From contig JABMOS010000113.1 in assembly GCA_013203185.1 (NCBI GenBank), positions 26,950-90,949 of the forward strand: a stretch of DNA of 64,000 nucleotides. Reading direction: 5' to 3'. Origin of the DNA: Fidelibacterota bacterium. Its GTDB lineage: Bacteria; Fidelibacterota; UBA8477; JABMPR01. The position numbers were made by a program, and so were the translations under genes. Shown piece by piece: positions 8,480 through 16,590 of this stretch (its first letter is position 1; every line of letters begins with the position of its first letter). The notes beneath the pieces were generated by a model. That model ran no database searches, was not told where the DNA came from, and worked only from the letters and a program-made list of their open reading frames with translations.

Positions 8480-9275
8480 ACAAATTATGACAGGCGTAAC
8501 AGAGATTTTCTTTGGGGAGTCTCAAAAAGTGCTGGTTCTCCTCGCTGCCTTCATAGACAACAGCATCAATCCCAAGCGAGCCATGAATGTAGTGGCAGGT
8601 GTGGCATTGAATTTCATTAGACGGGGATAAAGGGAGCTTAATATTGTATTGCTTCTGAGTCTTCTCGTATTGCTTAAATGTTGCCTTTTTTGACGTGGTG
8701 ATATTCTTTCCATAGTGGTTTTGCTCATGGGTATGAAGGGCATGACACTTGTTGCATGTTGATTTCATGTCAGCGTGCATCTCTGCAGCAATCAATGGGT
8801 GATCCGTAGCTGTTGGTTGGCGAGCATGACAGTGGAGACAAACGGTACTGTTTACACTGCCGTCCTCTCTCAGTTGCTGGTGAGGATTTATTTTAATATA
8901 GTTTTCTTTTGAATGACAATTATAGCAAAACTCCAATTCCCTGCGGTAGGGTCCTCCTCTTAAAAAGGCACGATTTGATCGGGTTTGCTTTTTACTGCTG
9001 GCATGGCAGGTAAAACATGTCATCTCTGAATTAATTGAAAGTGGAAAATTCTTAGGCACCGCCATCTGAGGACTCTTGGGATCTAGGTTGAACATGGGGT
9101 GGATTAAGGCATTGATAGCCTCGGTAGAGTGACATTCAACACAGTCCCAATCTTCACTGAGACCAGCAGCATGCGGGTTGGATTTGTCAGGATAAGTGGT
9201 CTTCAATTGCGCAGTAGTAGATGATAAACTGATTAGAAATATTAGCATTAAATGGAAGACCATATGTATACGCAA
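8478..9275 (-). CDS. Secreted heptaheme c-type cytochrome
   Basis: About 265 residues with a signal peptide ending near SSTTAQ and seven CXXCH sites (CVECH, CFTCH, CYNCH, CLHCH, CNKCH, CHTCH, CYACH), arranged as in NapC-independent doubled-CXXCH cytochromes (HxxH.....C..CH). The start is set at a TTG with AGGAGA at ideal distance; alternatives are ATG at 9263 (no close ribosome site) and GTG at 9296 (the Shine-Dalgarno would then be coding). Convergent to the large cytochrome operon, and monocistronic. Likely a separate periplasmic electron carrier, probably regulated independently. Confidence 0.88.
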   Translation of the reverse strand: MRIHMVFHLMLIFLISLSSTTAQLKTTYPDKSNPHAAGLSEDWDCVECHSTEAINALIHPMFNLDPKSPQMAVPKNFPLSINSEMTCFTCHASSKKQTRSNRAFLRGGPYRRELEFCYNCHSKENYIKINPHQQLREDGSVNSTVCLHCHARQPTATDHPLIAAEMHADMKSTCNKCHALHTHEQNHYGKNITTSKKATFKQYEKTQKQYNIKLPLSPSNEIQCHTCHYIHGSLGIDAVVYEGSEENQHFLRLPKENLCYACHNL

Positions 9276-9423
9276 AGTCAATCTCCTGTCTGGCACGTTT
9301 TACCACAATTGTTAATGCTGCGAAGGTTCCAACGAGGAAATATACATTGGCACCACAGTTTTACAACGTGGATTATATATCTGAAGCCATTGAGTTTACT
9401 TGTGGGGTCGTAAGCAGCTGTGG

Positions 9424-9540
9424 CTTCGAGGGCCTCAGCCACCGATACCGTTTCTGGACATTGATCTTTCATCCATATTCGTCACACTGAGGCTCTCGAA
9501 GTGCTATGACCTACTACACCTTTGGCTTCGAGGACCTCAG
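9424..9540. repeat. Short repeat cluster, two direct copies and one inverted copy of a 15-mer
   Basis: Copies: 9424-9438, 9526-9540 (plus orientation, differing at one or two bases) and 9487-9501 (reverse orientation, CTGAGGCTCTCGAAG). Centre-to-centre distance of the direct copies is 102 bases. This is too few units and too irregular for CRISPR; it looks like a dispersed intergenic repeat family. Confidence 0.6.
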
Positions 9541-9684
9541 CCGCCGGTGTTATCCCGGACATTGAGGCTCCCTGTGGGGGCGTAACTCGCAGAGTGAAGA
9601 CCCATCGAAATGTCTATTCCTTAACCCCTCAACACCCTTGACATCGACCAGCTCAGCCATCGGGGAAGCTGTAAATAACAGGGC

Positions 9685-9719
9685 AAAAAAAAGCAGCTGG
9701 TCGAAACCAGCTGCTTTTT
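9685..9719 (-). terminator. Terminator of the sulfide-oxidation operon
   Basis: Stem GCAGCTGGT / ACCAGCTGC with loop CGAA, extended by A-T pairs, with eight A on the plus strand (an eight-T run on the minus strand). It lies 22 bases beyond the stop of the DsrE2-like gene. The T run on the plus side (five T) could make it bidirectional. Confidence 0.9.
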
Positions 9720-9740
9720 GATAAATCATGTATATTAATT

Positions 9741-10259
9741 CTAGGTGAAAATGATGGATGCTCCTGCCGAGCGTTCATAAAACTCACCCACGGTCAACAC
9801 AGAGGAAACCTGATCACACAGATCATCCTTTGTCAGTTTGAACATATCCATGGCCAGCTTGCAGGCGAAGACTTCACCACCTGCGTCCGTGAACATTTCC
9901 AGGAACTCAGGAATGGTGGGAATATCGAGATTCTCCATCTCATTCTTCATCATCCAGGTGGCAAAGTTGGAGACACCTGGGATAGCTCCAAGAAGTGTAG
10001 GGAAGGGCATGGTGATGGGCATTTTTAGCATAGGCATGGCCATATTCATGGCAGGATTACCCACAGTTGCCACCTTCAATGAATTCTGGGTTTTCTTGAT
10101 TAGAGCACCCAGGCCGAAGAAGGTGAAAAATATGGAGGCTTCCATGCCTTCCATACGGGCACCATTTCCCATAACAAGCGCAGGATAAACGTCTACCAGA
10201 GAACCCTTGGAGACAATTAAGGAAACTTTTTTGATTGGTTCAGGTTGTTCACTCATCAT
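9741..10259 (-). CDS. DsrE/DsrE2-like sulfur-relay family protein
   Basis: 172 residues. The opening KKVSLIVSKGSLVDVYPALVMGNGAR and the closing VLTVGEFYERSAGASIIFT are typical of the DsrE2/peroxiredoxin-like branch of the DsrE-DsrF family. The family's conserved cysteine is present in GGEVFACKLAMDMF, and a second Cys in DLCDQV. It also has a methionine-rich hydrophobic middle (MAMPMLKMPITMPF), seen in DsrE2 proteins thought to lie at the membrane. The inferred role is carrying persulfide sulfur produced by the SQR encoded three genes upstream. AGGAG precedes a double ATG (10259 or 10256). Last gene of the operon. Confidence 0.85.
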   Translation of the reverse strand: MMSEQPEPIKKVSLIVSKGSLVDVYPALVMGNGARMEGMEASIFFTFFGLGALIKKTQNSLKVATVGNPAMNMAMPMLKMPITMPFPTLLGAIPGVSNFATWMMKNEMENLDIPTIPEFLEMFTDAGGEVFACKLAMDMFKLTKDDLCDQVSSVLTVGEFYERSAGASIIFT

Positions 10260-10268
10260 GATTCTCCT

Positions 10269-10586
10269 TTAGATACAGCCCTGGGGTTTTCCCAAACCTG
10301 CGATTTTTGCAGCCTTTTTCGCTGGACCACCAGGGAAAAGGGCATAGAGTTCCTTGGTAGGAACAATGTTCAGTTTATTCATTTTGCGAATTGAAGGCGC
10401 TGTGCCATTTTCTTCAAATTCTTTACGCATAAAGTTGAGGACTTCCACATGACGATCTGTCAAGGGGTCAATCCCTTCTTCTTTGGCAATAGCTGCAGCC
10501 AGATCAAGGTTCCAGATCTTGTGGTCGGTTAGGAATCCTTCTGCATCGACTTCAACAGATATTCCAGCAAGTTCTTTTGTAGTCAT
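10269..10586 (-). CDS. TusE/DsrC-like sulfur-carrier protein
   Basis: 105 residues, the usual length of the TusE/DsrC/DsvC family. The C-terminal arm GLGKPQGCI carries the invariant penultimate cysteine (C104). The second DsrC cysteine, eleven residues earlier, is alanine here (AKKAAKIAG, A93). This is the TusE-like rather than true DsrC state, so the intramolecular trisulfide mechanism of sulfite reduction is not expected. It sits between DUF1641 and DsrE2-like genes, so it most likely accepts sulfane sulfur from DsrE2 within sulfide oxidation or thiolation. No dsrAB genes are in the window. Confidence 0.9.
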   Translation of the reverse strand: MTTKELAGISVEVDAEGFLTDHKIWNLDLAAAIAKEEGIDPLTDRHVEVLNFMRKEFEENGTAPSIRKMNKLNIVPTKELYALFPGGPAKKAAKIAGLGKPQGCI

Positions 10587-10599
10587 TTTATTATCTCCT

Positions 10600-11277
10600 T
10601 TAAATAGTTTTTGATTCTTGATTAGAAAAAGTTTTCATAAATGCGATGATAAAGCCCAGACCCCGTTTCATTTCAGGCGTGTTGAGCTCCCGCATGGCCT
10701 TCCAGATTGAAACTTCCTGGATATCGTCTACCTTCATTTTATCGAATACAGTAATGGCATTTTTAACAGCTCCCATCATCTGTGGTTGTGTGACCGTCCG
10801 GAGAGTTTCCAGAATTGGGACAATATTATCGGCCAGCAGCCTCACATCCTCAGTTGAAAAATGCTCAACTACATTATCACTTATGTGGACTGCTTCTCTG
10901 GCAAATTCGAAATATTTTGCGCGATCAAGCTTATCCAAGGTATCCAGAGTATCTCCGAATAATTCTTTCCCGATGGGTTTGAAATCTTCAAAGAAATCCA
11001 GGGCACTTTCCAGTTTGGCAATCACTTCGGTTATGTTGTTGGTATTCCGCACGATGAGTTTTACCAAGTGCAGGAAATCTCCTGTTTTAACAAAGGGAGC
11101 GATTTCTTCAAACTCTTCAATGGCACCAGCGAATAGGTCTTTGGCAACTCTTGTGAGATCTTCTTTGAGATCTTCCATTTCCTGGCGCTGCCGTTTCACC
11201 TGTGCTAATTCAGCAGTAATACCATCCAGAGTGGTTTGGATTGCGGCGAGTTGAGCAGAAATGTCACTGCCACTCAT
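10600..11277 (-). CDS. DUF1641-family protein of the SQR operon
   Basis: 225 residues, mostly helical and charged, with a coiled-coil start (QLAAIQTTLDGITAELAQVK) and a glycine-containing end (MKRGLGFIIAFMKTF) typical of DUF1641 proteins. This family is commonly encoded beside sulfide:quinone oxidoreductases or formate dehydrogenases; its biochemical role is not established. Only one base separates its start from the SQR stop, so the two are translationally linked. Possibly a membrane-recruiting or partner subunit of SQR (inference). Confidence 0.82.
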   Translation of the reverse strand: MSGSDISAQLAAIQTTLDGITAELAQVKRQRQEMEDLKEDLTRVAKDLFAGAIEEFEEIAPFVKTGDFLHLVKLIVRNTNNITEVIAKLESALDFFEDFKPIGKELFGDTLDTLDKLDRAKYFEFAREAVHISDNVVEHFSTEDVRLLADNIVPILETLRTVTQPQMMGAVKNAITVFDKMKVDDIQEVSIWKAMRELNTPEMKRGLGFIIAFMKTFSNQESKTI

Positions 11278-11278
11278 G

Positions 11279-12508
11279 TCAGGCTCGCTTTCCAGCCATC
11301 AACATATGTGATTCTATTGGGAGCTCAGCTCCCTTCAGCAGCAGATTCCAGTACATCCAGCGGAACATCATTTTGCCATAGTGGTTCATTCGGGTTTCTT
11401 CAAGCAGGGAAAAGGGACCAACACCCGGTAGAGGAAACTTGCCAGGGAGAGGCTCGGTATCATAGTTGAAATCGATGAGAATTCCCTTCCCAAAGCCAGA
11501 TTCAATGTAGCAATTGGCATGTCCATCAAATTTACCTCTCAATGGTCTGCCATCGATATAACTCAGCAGGTTATCCTGGAGAATATCTGCTTGAAAGTGG
11601 GCTACGGATCCAGCTTTAGAGCTGGGTAGATTTGTGGCATCACCAATCACAAAAATATTGTCATTTGCCAGTGATTGAAGCGTGAATTTATCTGTGGGAA
11701 TGAAGTTCAACTCATCACCCAATCCCGACCTGGCAATAAGATCATCACCCATATTTGTGGGGATGGTTACCAGTAGATCATAGTCAATAGTGGTTTCATC
11801 CCAGGCTACGAGTTTGTTGTTTTCCCAATCCACCCTGCCAGTACTGAATTCTGGTGTGAGACTGATATTCTTCTTGTTGAGAAATTCGCCAAAAACCTTG
11901 GATGCCTTGGGTTTTGTAAAAGCACCAGGCAGAGGTGTCACAAACTCAATATCCACCTTGTCGCGAATACCCTGTTCAGTAAACCACCAGTCCGCCAGAA
12001 AGACGAATTCCAGAGGCGCTACTGGACATTTGATAGGCATCTCAACAATGTTGAGAACCATCTTCCCACCTTCCCAATATTTTAGAAACTGTTGGAGGGC
12101 CACAGCACCTTCTACGGTATAAAAATCGAATACGTTTTTATGCCAGCCACCTTCATGCATACCTTCGGTCTCAGCAGGATTAATCTTGGTGCCAGTTGCT
12201 ACCAGGAGAATATCATACGTTAAGACTTTGCCCCCATCGAGGATAACCTGGTTCTTATCTGCCTGAATCAAATCGATTTTGGAGAAAATGACATTTACAC
12301 CAGGAGGGAAGAAATCTCTCTTGGGCTTGATAACATCTCGTCGATTGTAGATTCCAAATGGAATAAAGAGGAACCCTGGCTGGTAATAATGGGTTTCATA
12401 TTGGTCAACTATGGTGATATCCCATTCTTCTTTATTGAGAACTGCGTCCATTTTATTGAGCATCATTGTGCCGGCAGTACCAGCTCCAAGGATAAGTAGT
12501 TTCTTCAT
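11279..12508 (-). CDS. sqr: Sulfide:quinone oxidoreductase
   Basis: 409 residues. FAD-binding dinucleotide fold at the start (LLILGAGTAG) and second flavin motif NIFVIGDATN near residue 285. The redox cysteine pair is present: C161 in PIKCPVAPLEF, a signature of SQR, and C333 in HANCYIESG; the third N-terminal Cys of type I enzymes is missing. The C terminus has the amphipathic, aromatic region (MMFRWMYWNLLLKG) used for membrane docking. It oxidises sulfide to sulfane sulfur and reduces the quinone pool. Start at ATG 12508 with TGGAGC in front; an upstream in-frame ATG at 12565 adds an unrelated 19-residue extension. First gene of a four-gene operon; a palindrome lies about 120 bases upstream. 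Confidence 0.93.
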   Translation of the reverse strand: MKKLLILGAGTAGTMMLNKMDAVLNKEEWDITIVDQYETHYYQPGFLFIPFGIYNRRDVIKPKRDFFPPGVNVIFSKIDLIQADKNQVILDGGKVLTYDILLVATGTKINPAETEGMHEGGWHKNVFDFYTVEGAVALQQFLKYWEGGKMVLNIVEMPIKCPVAPLEFVFLADWWFTEQGIRDKVDIEFVTPLPGAFTKPKASKVFGEFLNKKNISLTPEFSTGRVDWENNKLVAWDETTIDYDLLVTIPTNMGDDLIARSGLGDELNFIPTDKFTLQSLANDNIFVIGDATNLPSSKAGSVAHFQADILQDNLLSYIDGRPLRGKFDGHANCYIESGFGKGILIDFNYDTEPLPGKFPLPGVGPFSLLEETRMNHYGKMMFRWMYWNLLLKGAELPIESHMLMAGKRA

Positions 12509-13007
12509 GCTTTTTGCTCCAGTATTGTTGAAAAGGGCAACAAGATCTGACTTTCTAAGATACAAAGATTATACATTTGCTTTTTCAGTCTTGTGTCATG
12601 GTTGCTATGGTAAATAATCAGCATCATTTGATACTGATTATCAGTAACAAATGTTATACCAAACTATTGTATGTATCAAAAAGGTTGTTATCGCTAAAGT
12701 AATGAAATCTCTAATTTTGCATCTTCAAGTACATATCTCATGCCCGTGGACGATGAAGGGGTATTTGGGACCGGATTAGGATGATAAGCGTAACTAGTCG
12801 AGAATCTCTAAATGCAATAAAAATAGAGAGTAATAACAGTCTGACACACTGAGAATTAGGTGGGGATTACCCCAGGAATCAATGTTGATTGCTCTTCGCA
12901 ATCGTTGGTTATGGCAGGTGCATCAGTTAAAGAATTTGAGTCATTCTCAGCAAAAATTAAAAGAGTTTCATGTTCTTAGATTTCAGGTACGCCATTCTAA
13001 TATTGAG
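12509..13007. other. Intergenic region upstream of the SQR operon
   Basis: About 500 bases, AT rich, without a credible gene. Two inverted repeats are visible: a 19-base operator-like palindrome at 12630-12648, and a small hairpin GATTGC-TCTTC-GCAATC at 12887-12903 without a T run. No terminator for the gene ending at 13008 is obvious. Confidence 0.6.
12630..12648. promoter_or_regulatory. Fur-box-like palindrome upstream of sqr
   Basis: GATACTGAT-T-ATCAGTAAC, a 9-1-9 inverted repeat with one mismatch. It matches the classical Fur box (GATAATGATAATCATTATC) at 15 of 19 positions by eye. It lies about 120 bases upstream of the sqr start on the minus strand. It could bind a Fur-family or other dimeric regulator; the identity is inference. 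Confidence 0.45.
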
Positions 13008-15302
13008 TCAGCCGGGAGAATTGCTTCGTATTAGCAGCCCCGCCGCACCATAAAGAATCAATGCAACTCCTAGTCCTATTGAGTACCCCCAGCTAATCAC
13101 AAGGAGGATGGTGATGGTTGAACCCAGCACTGAAGCTGCCCCGTTCACTGCAAAACTCCAATCCACCAGTGGTCCAACATGTCTCACACCCTTGGGAAAA
13201 GGCATGCCCATAAAGAAACCCAGGGGACTAACAAGAAGAATGGTGGCCACAATTCTTATCCCTTGTCCAAAATTGCCAAATATGAACACGATGTATCTGA
13301 ATAAGACGATATCCAGGAAAATCCACGCGATAATTGCCAGGAAAACCACTTTCGATTCAAATGTTGAGGAGTAGCGACTTCCAATACCTGAACTTATGAG
13401 GAGGGTCATGAGAATTGCTGCCACACTATACACTGAAGGACCAACCAATAGGGTGAATTGCTGCATGAGAATTAACTCTACAGCCATATAGCAAAATCCA
13501 ATAAGAGCAAAATAGCCGTAGTTAGAGAGGGAAAGGCTTGGTCCCTTCTTTAAATAGGGAATAAGAGTGATGGGAAAGATAAACAAAATGACCACCATTA
13601 TGATAATTACAACAATCAATTTTGTCAGGGGGAAGCCCCTGAATTCATAGGGGAGCAATCTAGCTTCCTTATCAAAACTCAGATTCTTCCAAAGTCCCAT
13701 TTGAGCGGCAAAGGGTCGGTTATCACTATTGGGAGAAATATCAATAGCCAGGGAATCGGCCACTTCTTTCCAACCCAGATCTACAATTCTCTGGTAGATA
13801 TTATCCTTCAGGGAATCCACAGCGGGATAAACGAGATGTATATCCTCATAGTTTTCCTCGGTGATATCTCGCAGAGCGACCTGCAAGAAGTCAGTCTCAA
13901 GGGGTCTTTTTGAAAGCAAGAGAACCTTACGACGCATCTGGGGTAAATTGTATACGGCAATGTGCGATTTTGGCTTCTCAACGCCCAGAATATCCAGAGC
14001 TATCAGGGACTCACTCACCAGTCGAGGCATATAGAATTGATGTTCCATCATGAGATATCCTGAATCAGATAAGGCGATCCAGTAATCCTGAAACGCTTCC
14101 GTGGTAAACAGGTAATTTTCAGCCAATGCAAAAGATCCTGATGCAAGAGCAGCAAAGGTATTGGAACTCAATGAGTAGATCACATCAAAATGAGAAGGAT
14201 GCCGGCGAATAAATGCCCGTGCATCTTCCGAAACGACTGTAACTCTTGAATCTTTGTAAAAATGACTCGTGTACTCAGGCAAAGTCACCAGCTCCGATGA
14301 AAGGGTGTCAGTATATGAGCTCAGATATCCATGAGGATCCCCTTCAGTCAGCATTTTGTTAAACCATGGGTTGACCTCCACAGCATGAACTTCAGCAGCA
14401 CCTTCAACCAATGCCTGGATGACATCGGAACCACCTCCAGCTCCCAGAGATAGAAATCTGCAGGCTTCGAACTGACGAATTAAATCACCTGCAGGAATAC
14501 CCCACATGTCTTCTGACCCACTGTCAGGCAAACTGAAGTCTCCATCAAAACCGTACACAGGTGTATTGGCTGCATTGTCAATCACCATTCCTCTTGCTTC
14601 ATCACCTGGATAGGCGAACATCTTAATCTGTGCCATGGCATCCCAGTGCTGGTAGATACTTGGGAGACGTTCAGGTTTGGCTGACTTCAGCAGTGAGTGG
14701 CCATTATAACTGGCACCAATTGCCAGCAGGACCAGTATACCGGGTAGGAGCTTTAATAACCTGTTGCTATTTAGCATAGCAGCCATAAATATTGGAATAC
14801 TGACCAGAAAGGTAGCCACTGGAGTGCTAAAAATATTCATTGATACAATGGCTCCAATCACCCCAAGTCCGGCACCTAGAAGATCAGCCATATATAAATT
14901 GGAGATATTGGTGTGAAAGCGTTTAAACAGAATCGCCAGAGCGATGCCGCAGAAATAAAAGCTGGAGCTGAGAATGAGAATGACCAGTATGAGTTTTCCC
15001 AGCATAGCCAGACTACCGGTAAGAGTTGAGAAACTCATTCCGAGACGGTAGACCAGGGGAGGACCGAGGAGGATCATAACCCCACCTAAGAGCAGGCTAT
15101 TTCGCATACTTCTCATCGTATCCACTTTGGGGATCACGCGCAGTGTCAAGGCCCCCAAACCAAGACCGAGAATGGCCAATGATAGTACCAGAAAAGCGAA
15201 TGTGTAGAAAAACTCTGCTGCCAGGATACGGGTCCAGATTAATTCAAGTGATAGTAGTGAAAATGATAGTAGTGCAACGGTGTAGGTTTGTTTGCGATCC
15301 AT
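13008..15302 (-). CDS. Polytopic membrane protein with spermidine-synthase-like domain
   Basis: About 764 residues. About seven N-terminal transmembrane helices (residues 5-200), a central soluble SAM-binding fold (LSLGAGGGSDVIQAL, then EVHAVEVNPW, then DARAFI), and about six further helices at the C terminus. This architecture is that of the membrane-fused SpeE-like proteins, whose substrate is generally unknown; a polyamine product is not proven. The start was moved to ATG 15302 because GAGGGG lies directly before it; the alternative ATG at 15320 would place that ribosome site inside the gene. Single gene on the minus strand, downstream of two small secreted proteins. Confidence 0.87.
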   Translation of the reverse strand: MDRKQTYTVALLSFSLLSLELIWTRILAAEFFYTFAFLVLSLAILGLGLGALTLRVIPKVDTMRSMRNSLLLGGVMILLGPPLVYRLGMSFSTLTGSLAMLGKLILVILILSSSFYFCGIALAILFKRFHTNISNLYMADLLGAGLGVIGAIVSMNIFSTPVATFLVSIPIFMAAMLNSNRLLKLLPGILVLLAIGASYNGHSLLKSAKPERLPSIYQHWDAMAQIKMFAYPGDEARGMVIDNAANTPVYGFDGDFSLPDSGSEDMWGIPAGDLIRQFEACRFLSLGAGGGSDVIQALVEGAAEVHAVEVNPWFNKMLTEGDPHGYLSSYTDTLSSELVTLPEYTSHFYKDSRVTVVSEDARAFIRRHPSHFDVIYSLSSNTFAALASGSFALAENYLFTTEAFQDYWIALSDSGYLMMEHQFYMPRLVSESLIALDILGVEKPKSHIAVYNLPQMRRKVLLLSKRPLETDFLQVALRDITEENYEDIHLVYPAVDSLKDNIYQRIVDLGWKEVADSLAIDISPNSDNRPFAAQMGLWKNLSFDKEARLLPYEFRGFPLTKLIVVIIIMVVILFIFPITLIPYLKKGPSLSLSNYGYFALIGFCYMAVELILMQQFTLLVGPSVYSVAAILMTLLISSGIGSRYSSTFESKVVFLAIIAWIFLDIVLFRYIVFIFGNFGQGIRIVATILLVSPLGFFMGMPFPKGVRHVGPLVDWSFAVNGAASVLGSTITILLVISWGYSIGLGVALILYGAAGLLIRSNSPG

Positions 15303-15455
15303 GTTCCCCTCAGAAGTCAAATTGTATCATACAGATGCTGTTGGATGTTTAATGCGACGCTTCTCCACATGCTGAATATGGATTCAATATAAATTGCTTG
15401 ATAACCCATTTTGATAATCTTCGACCAGTGGTATTTTTATTCGGCAGAAGGTTTC

Positions 15456-15474
15456 GCAATGCGATATGCATTGC
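15456..15474. promoter_or_regulatory. Small perfect inverted repeat between two minus-strand genes
   Basis: GCAATGC-GATAT-GCATTGC, 7-bp arms with a 5-base loop, 43 bases beyond the stop of the small secreted protein gene. There is no T run, so it is not a standard terminator. It may stabilise the message end or be an operator for the membrane SpeE-like gene. Confidence 0.3.
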
Positions 15475-15516
15475 ATTGTCCATGGGCTTGAGGTACTAGC
15501 TGCAGGGATCGTTGAG

Positions 15517-15966
15517 CTACGGAAATTGAAGACAGTTATTCAACCACTCCTGGATCTCACAGTTTCCCTGAATGAGAGCATCAATGGTGCAGGCGGCTTG
15601 AGCCAGGGCTTGGGTCGTCTCTACATCTTTATAAGTAATATCCATTTCCACCCACAGCATTTCAATGTCACCATGGAGGTTGGCAACTGCAGCAGCAGAG
15701 GTAAATGCATAAACGAGGTCTTGCCCTGATCGGTTTCGACGTCCTGCAATCTTGATTCTTATTGTATGACCCAATTCAGGATGTTCAAAGATATCAATGC
15801 TGATGAGTTCTGGACCACCTCGGTTTAACTGAAAATATTGTTTAATGCAGTGGGGGATTTGCACGTCTTGTAATTGAGCAGAGAGGAGGAGTGGGAACAG
15901 ACATATTAAGAAAAATAAATATACAGATTTAATAATTGTGTACCCCCTGAATAGGTAAAACATCAT
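15517..15966 (-). CDS. Small secreted protein of unknown family, copy 1
   Basis: Up to 149 residues: signal peptide (hydrophobic run ending LLLSAQ), then about 115 residues of mixed composition. It is clearly a paralog of the protein encoded just upstream at 15991-16410: shared segments include GPELIS, a basic/AVAN core, LWVEMDI and the C-terminal block CTIDALI.GNCE followed by W and CLQFP, with three conserved cysteines. I recognise no known domain. The ATG at 15966 has no ribosome site and adds about ten residues relative to the paralog; AGGGGG lies within it, suggesting a true start at an ATT codon near 15933-15936. Function unknown; export to periplasm expected. Confidence 0.75.
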   Translation of the reverse strand: MMFYLFRGYTIIKSVYLFFLICLFPLLLSAQLQDVQIPHCIKQYFQLNRGGPELISIDIFEHPELGHTIRIKIAGRRNRSGQDLVYAFTSAAAVANLHGDIEMLWVEMDITYKDVETTQALAQAACTIDALIQGNCEIQEWLNNCLQFP

Positions 15967-15990
15967 CTGAAAATTTTTGAAAAGACTAGG

Positions 15991-16410
15991 TTATGGGAAC
16001 TGTAGACAATCCTTCCACCATTTTTCGGTTTCGCAGTTCCCAATTATTAGCGCATCAATGGTACAATTCGCAGGTGCCAGAGCCACGGTTGTCTCGGCCC
16101 CTCTAAAATTAATATCCATCTCCACCCAAAGGAGTTCAAAGGGTCGCTCAGCCATATTGGCCACAGCAGCAGCAGCTGCGAAGGCAAAAGCCAGATCCTT
16201 GGCACTTTTATTTCGGCTTGCGATGATGTTTATTTTGATGGCACGACCTGATTGACGATGATTTAACACTTCGGTTGAAATGAGTTCGGGACCCAGACGA
16301 TTCATCTGAAAATAGGTTTGAATAGACGCAGGAATCTGAGCGTCAGAAATCTTTGCTTCTAAAAGAATTGGAAGCAAAACAAGCGGAATGAGTATTGAGT
16401 AGAATTTCAT
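15991..16410 (-). CDS. Small secreted protein of unknown family, copy 2
   Basis: 139 residues with signal peptide (to about residue 19, LLEAKIS) and an exported domain with three Cys in the C-terminal third, paralogous to the neighbouring 15517-15966 gene. GGGGAG eight bases before the ATG supports the start. The two genes are separated by only 24 bases and must derive from tandem duplication followed by strong divergence. No enzymatic motif seen; the closing block CTIDALIIGNCE...CLQFP is the best signature for searching. Confidence 0.8.
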   Translation of the reverse strand: MKFYSILIPLVLLPILLEAKISDAQIPASIQTYFQMNRLGPELISTEVLNHRQSGRAIKINIIASRNKSAKDLAFAFAAAAAVANMAERPFELLWVEMDINFRGAETTVALAPANCTIDALIIGNCETEKWWKDCLQFP

Positions 16411-16590
16411 AATTAAAGCTCCCCAGTGTGATCAGTACTTTTCCAGATACCAACCGTGCCAAGTTTACATCCGGACTGTTCAATTCTCCAAATTAAATAT
16501 ACTATAGATTAAAGGAGTTGCATTCATGATTTGGAAGACCCACCTCCCAGCTTAAATTTCATGATAACTACTCCAAGGGGAAACTCATTA

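Larger units (their letters stand above)
9276..9740. other. Intergenic region with short dispersed repeats
   Basis: About 460 bases without a convincing gene. It holds three copies of a 15-base element related to CTTCGAGGGCCTCAG: 9424-9438, an inverted copy at 9487-9501 and a direct copy at 9526-9540. The longer context TGGCTTCGAGG.CCTCAGCC.CC is shared by the first and third. A related TCGAAG/GAGGCT element occurs at 19756 and 22738. A small open frame across 9400-9585 merely reads through the repeats. The stretch ends in a terminator at 9685-9719. Confidence 0.6.

Noticed and set aside
9424-9540. Possible CRISPR array
   Set aside because: Only three copies, one inverted, of a 15-base word with unequal spacers and no cas genes.
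9400-9585. 61-codon open frame across the repeat cluster
   Set aside because: It encodes the repeat itself twice (LWLRGPQPP) and has no ribosome site; chance frame in repeated DNA.
10269-10586. True DsrC of dissimilatory sulfite reduction
   Set aside because: The second conserved Cys is Ala and no dsrAB is in the window; TusE-like assignment preferred.
12887-12903. Terminator for the gene ending at 13008
   Set aside because: The 6-bp hairpin has no T run on the minus strand and is more than 100 bases past the stop.
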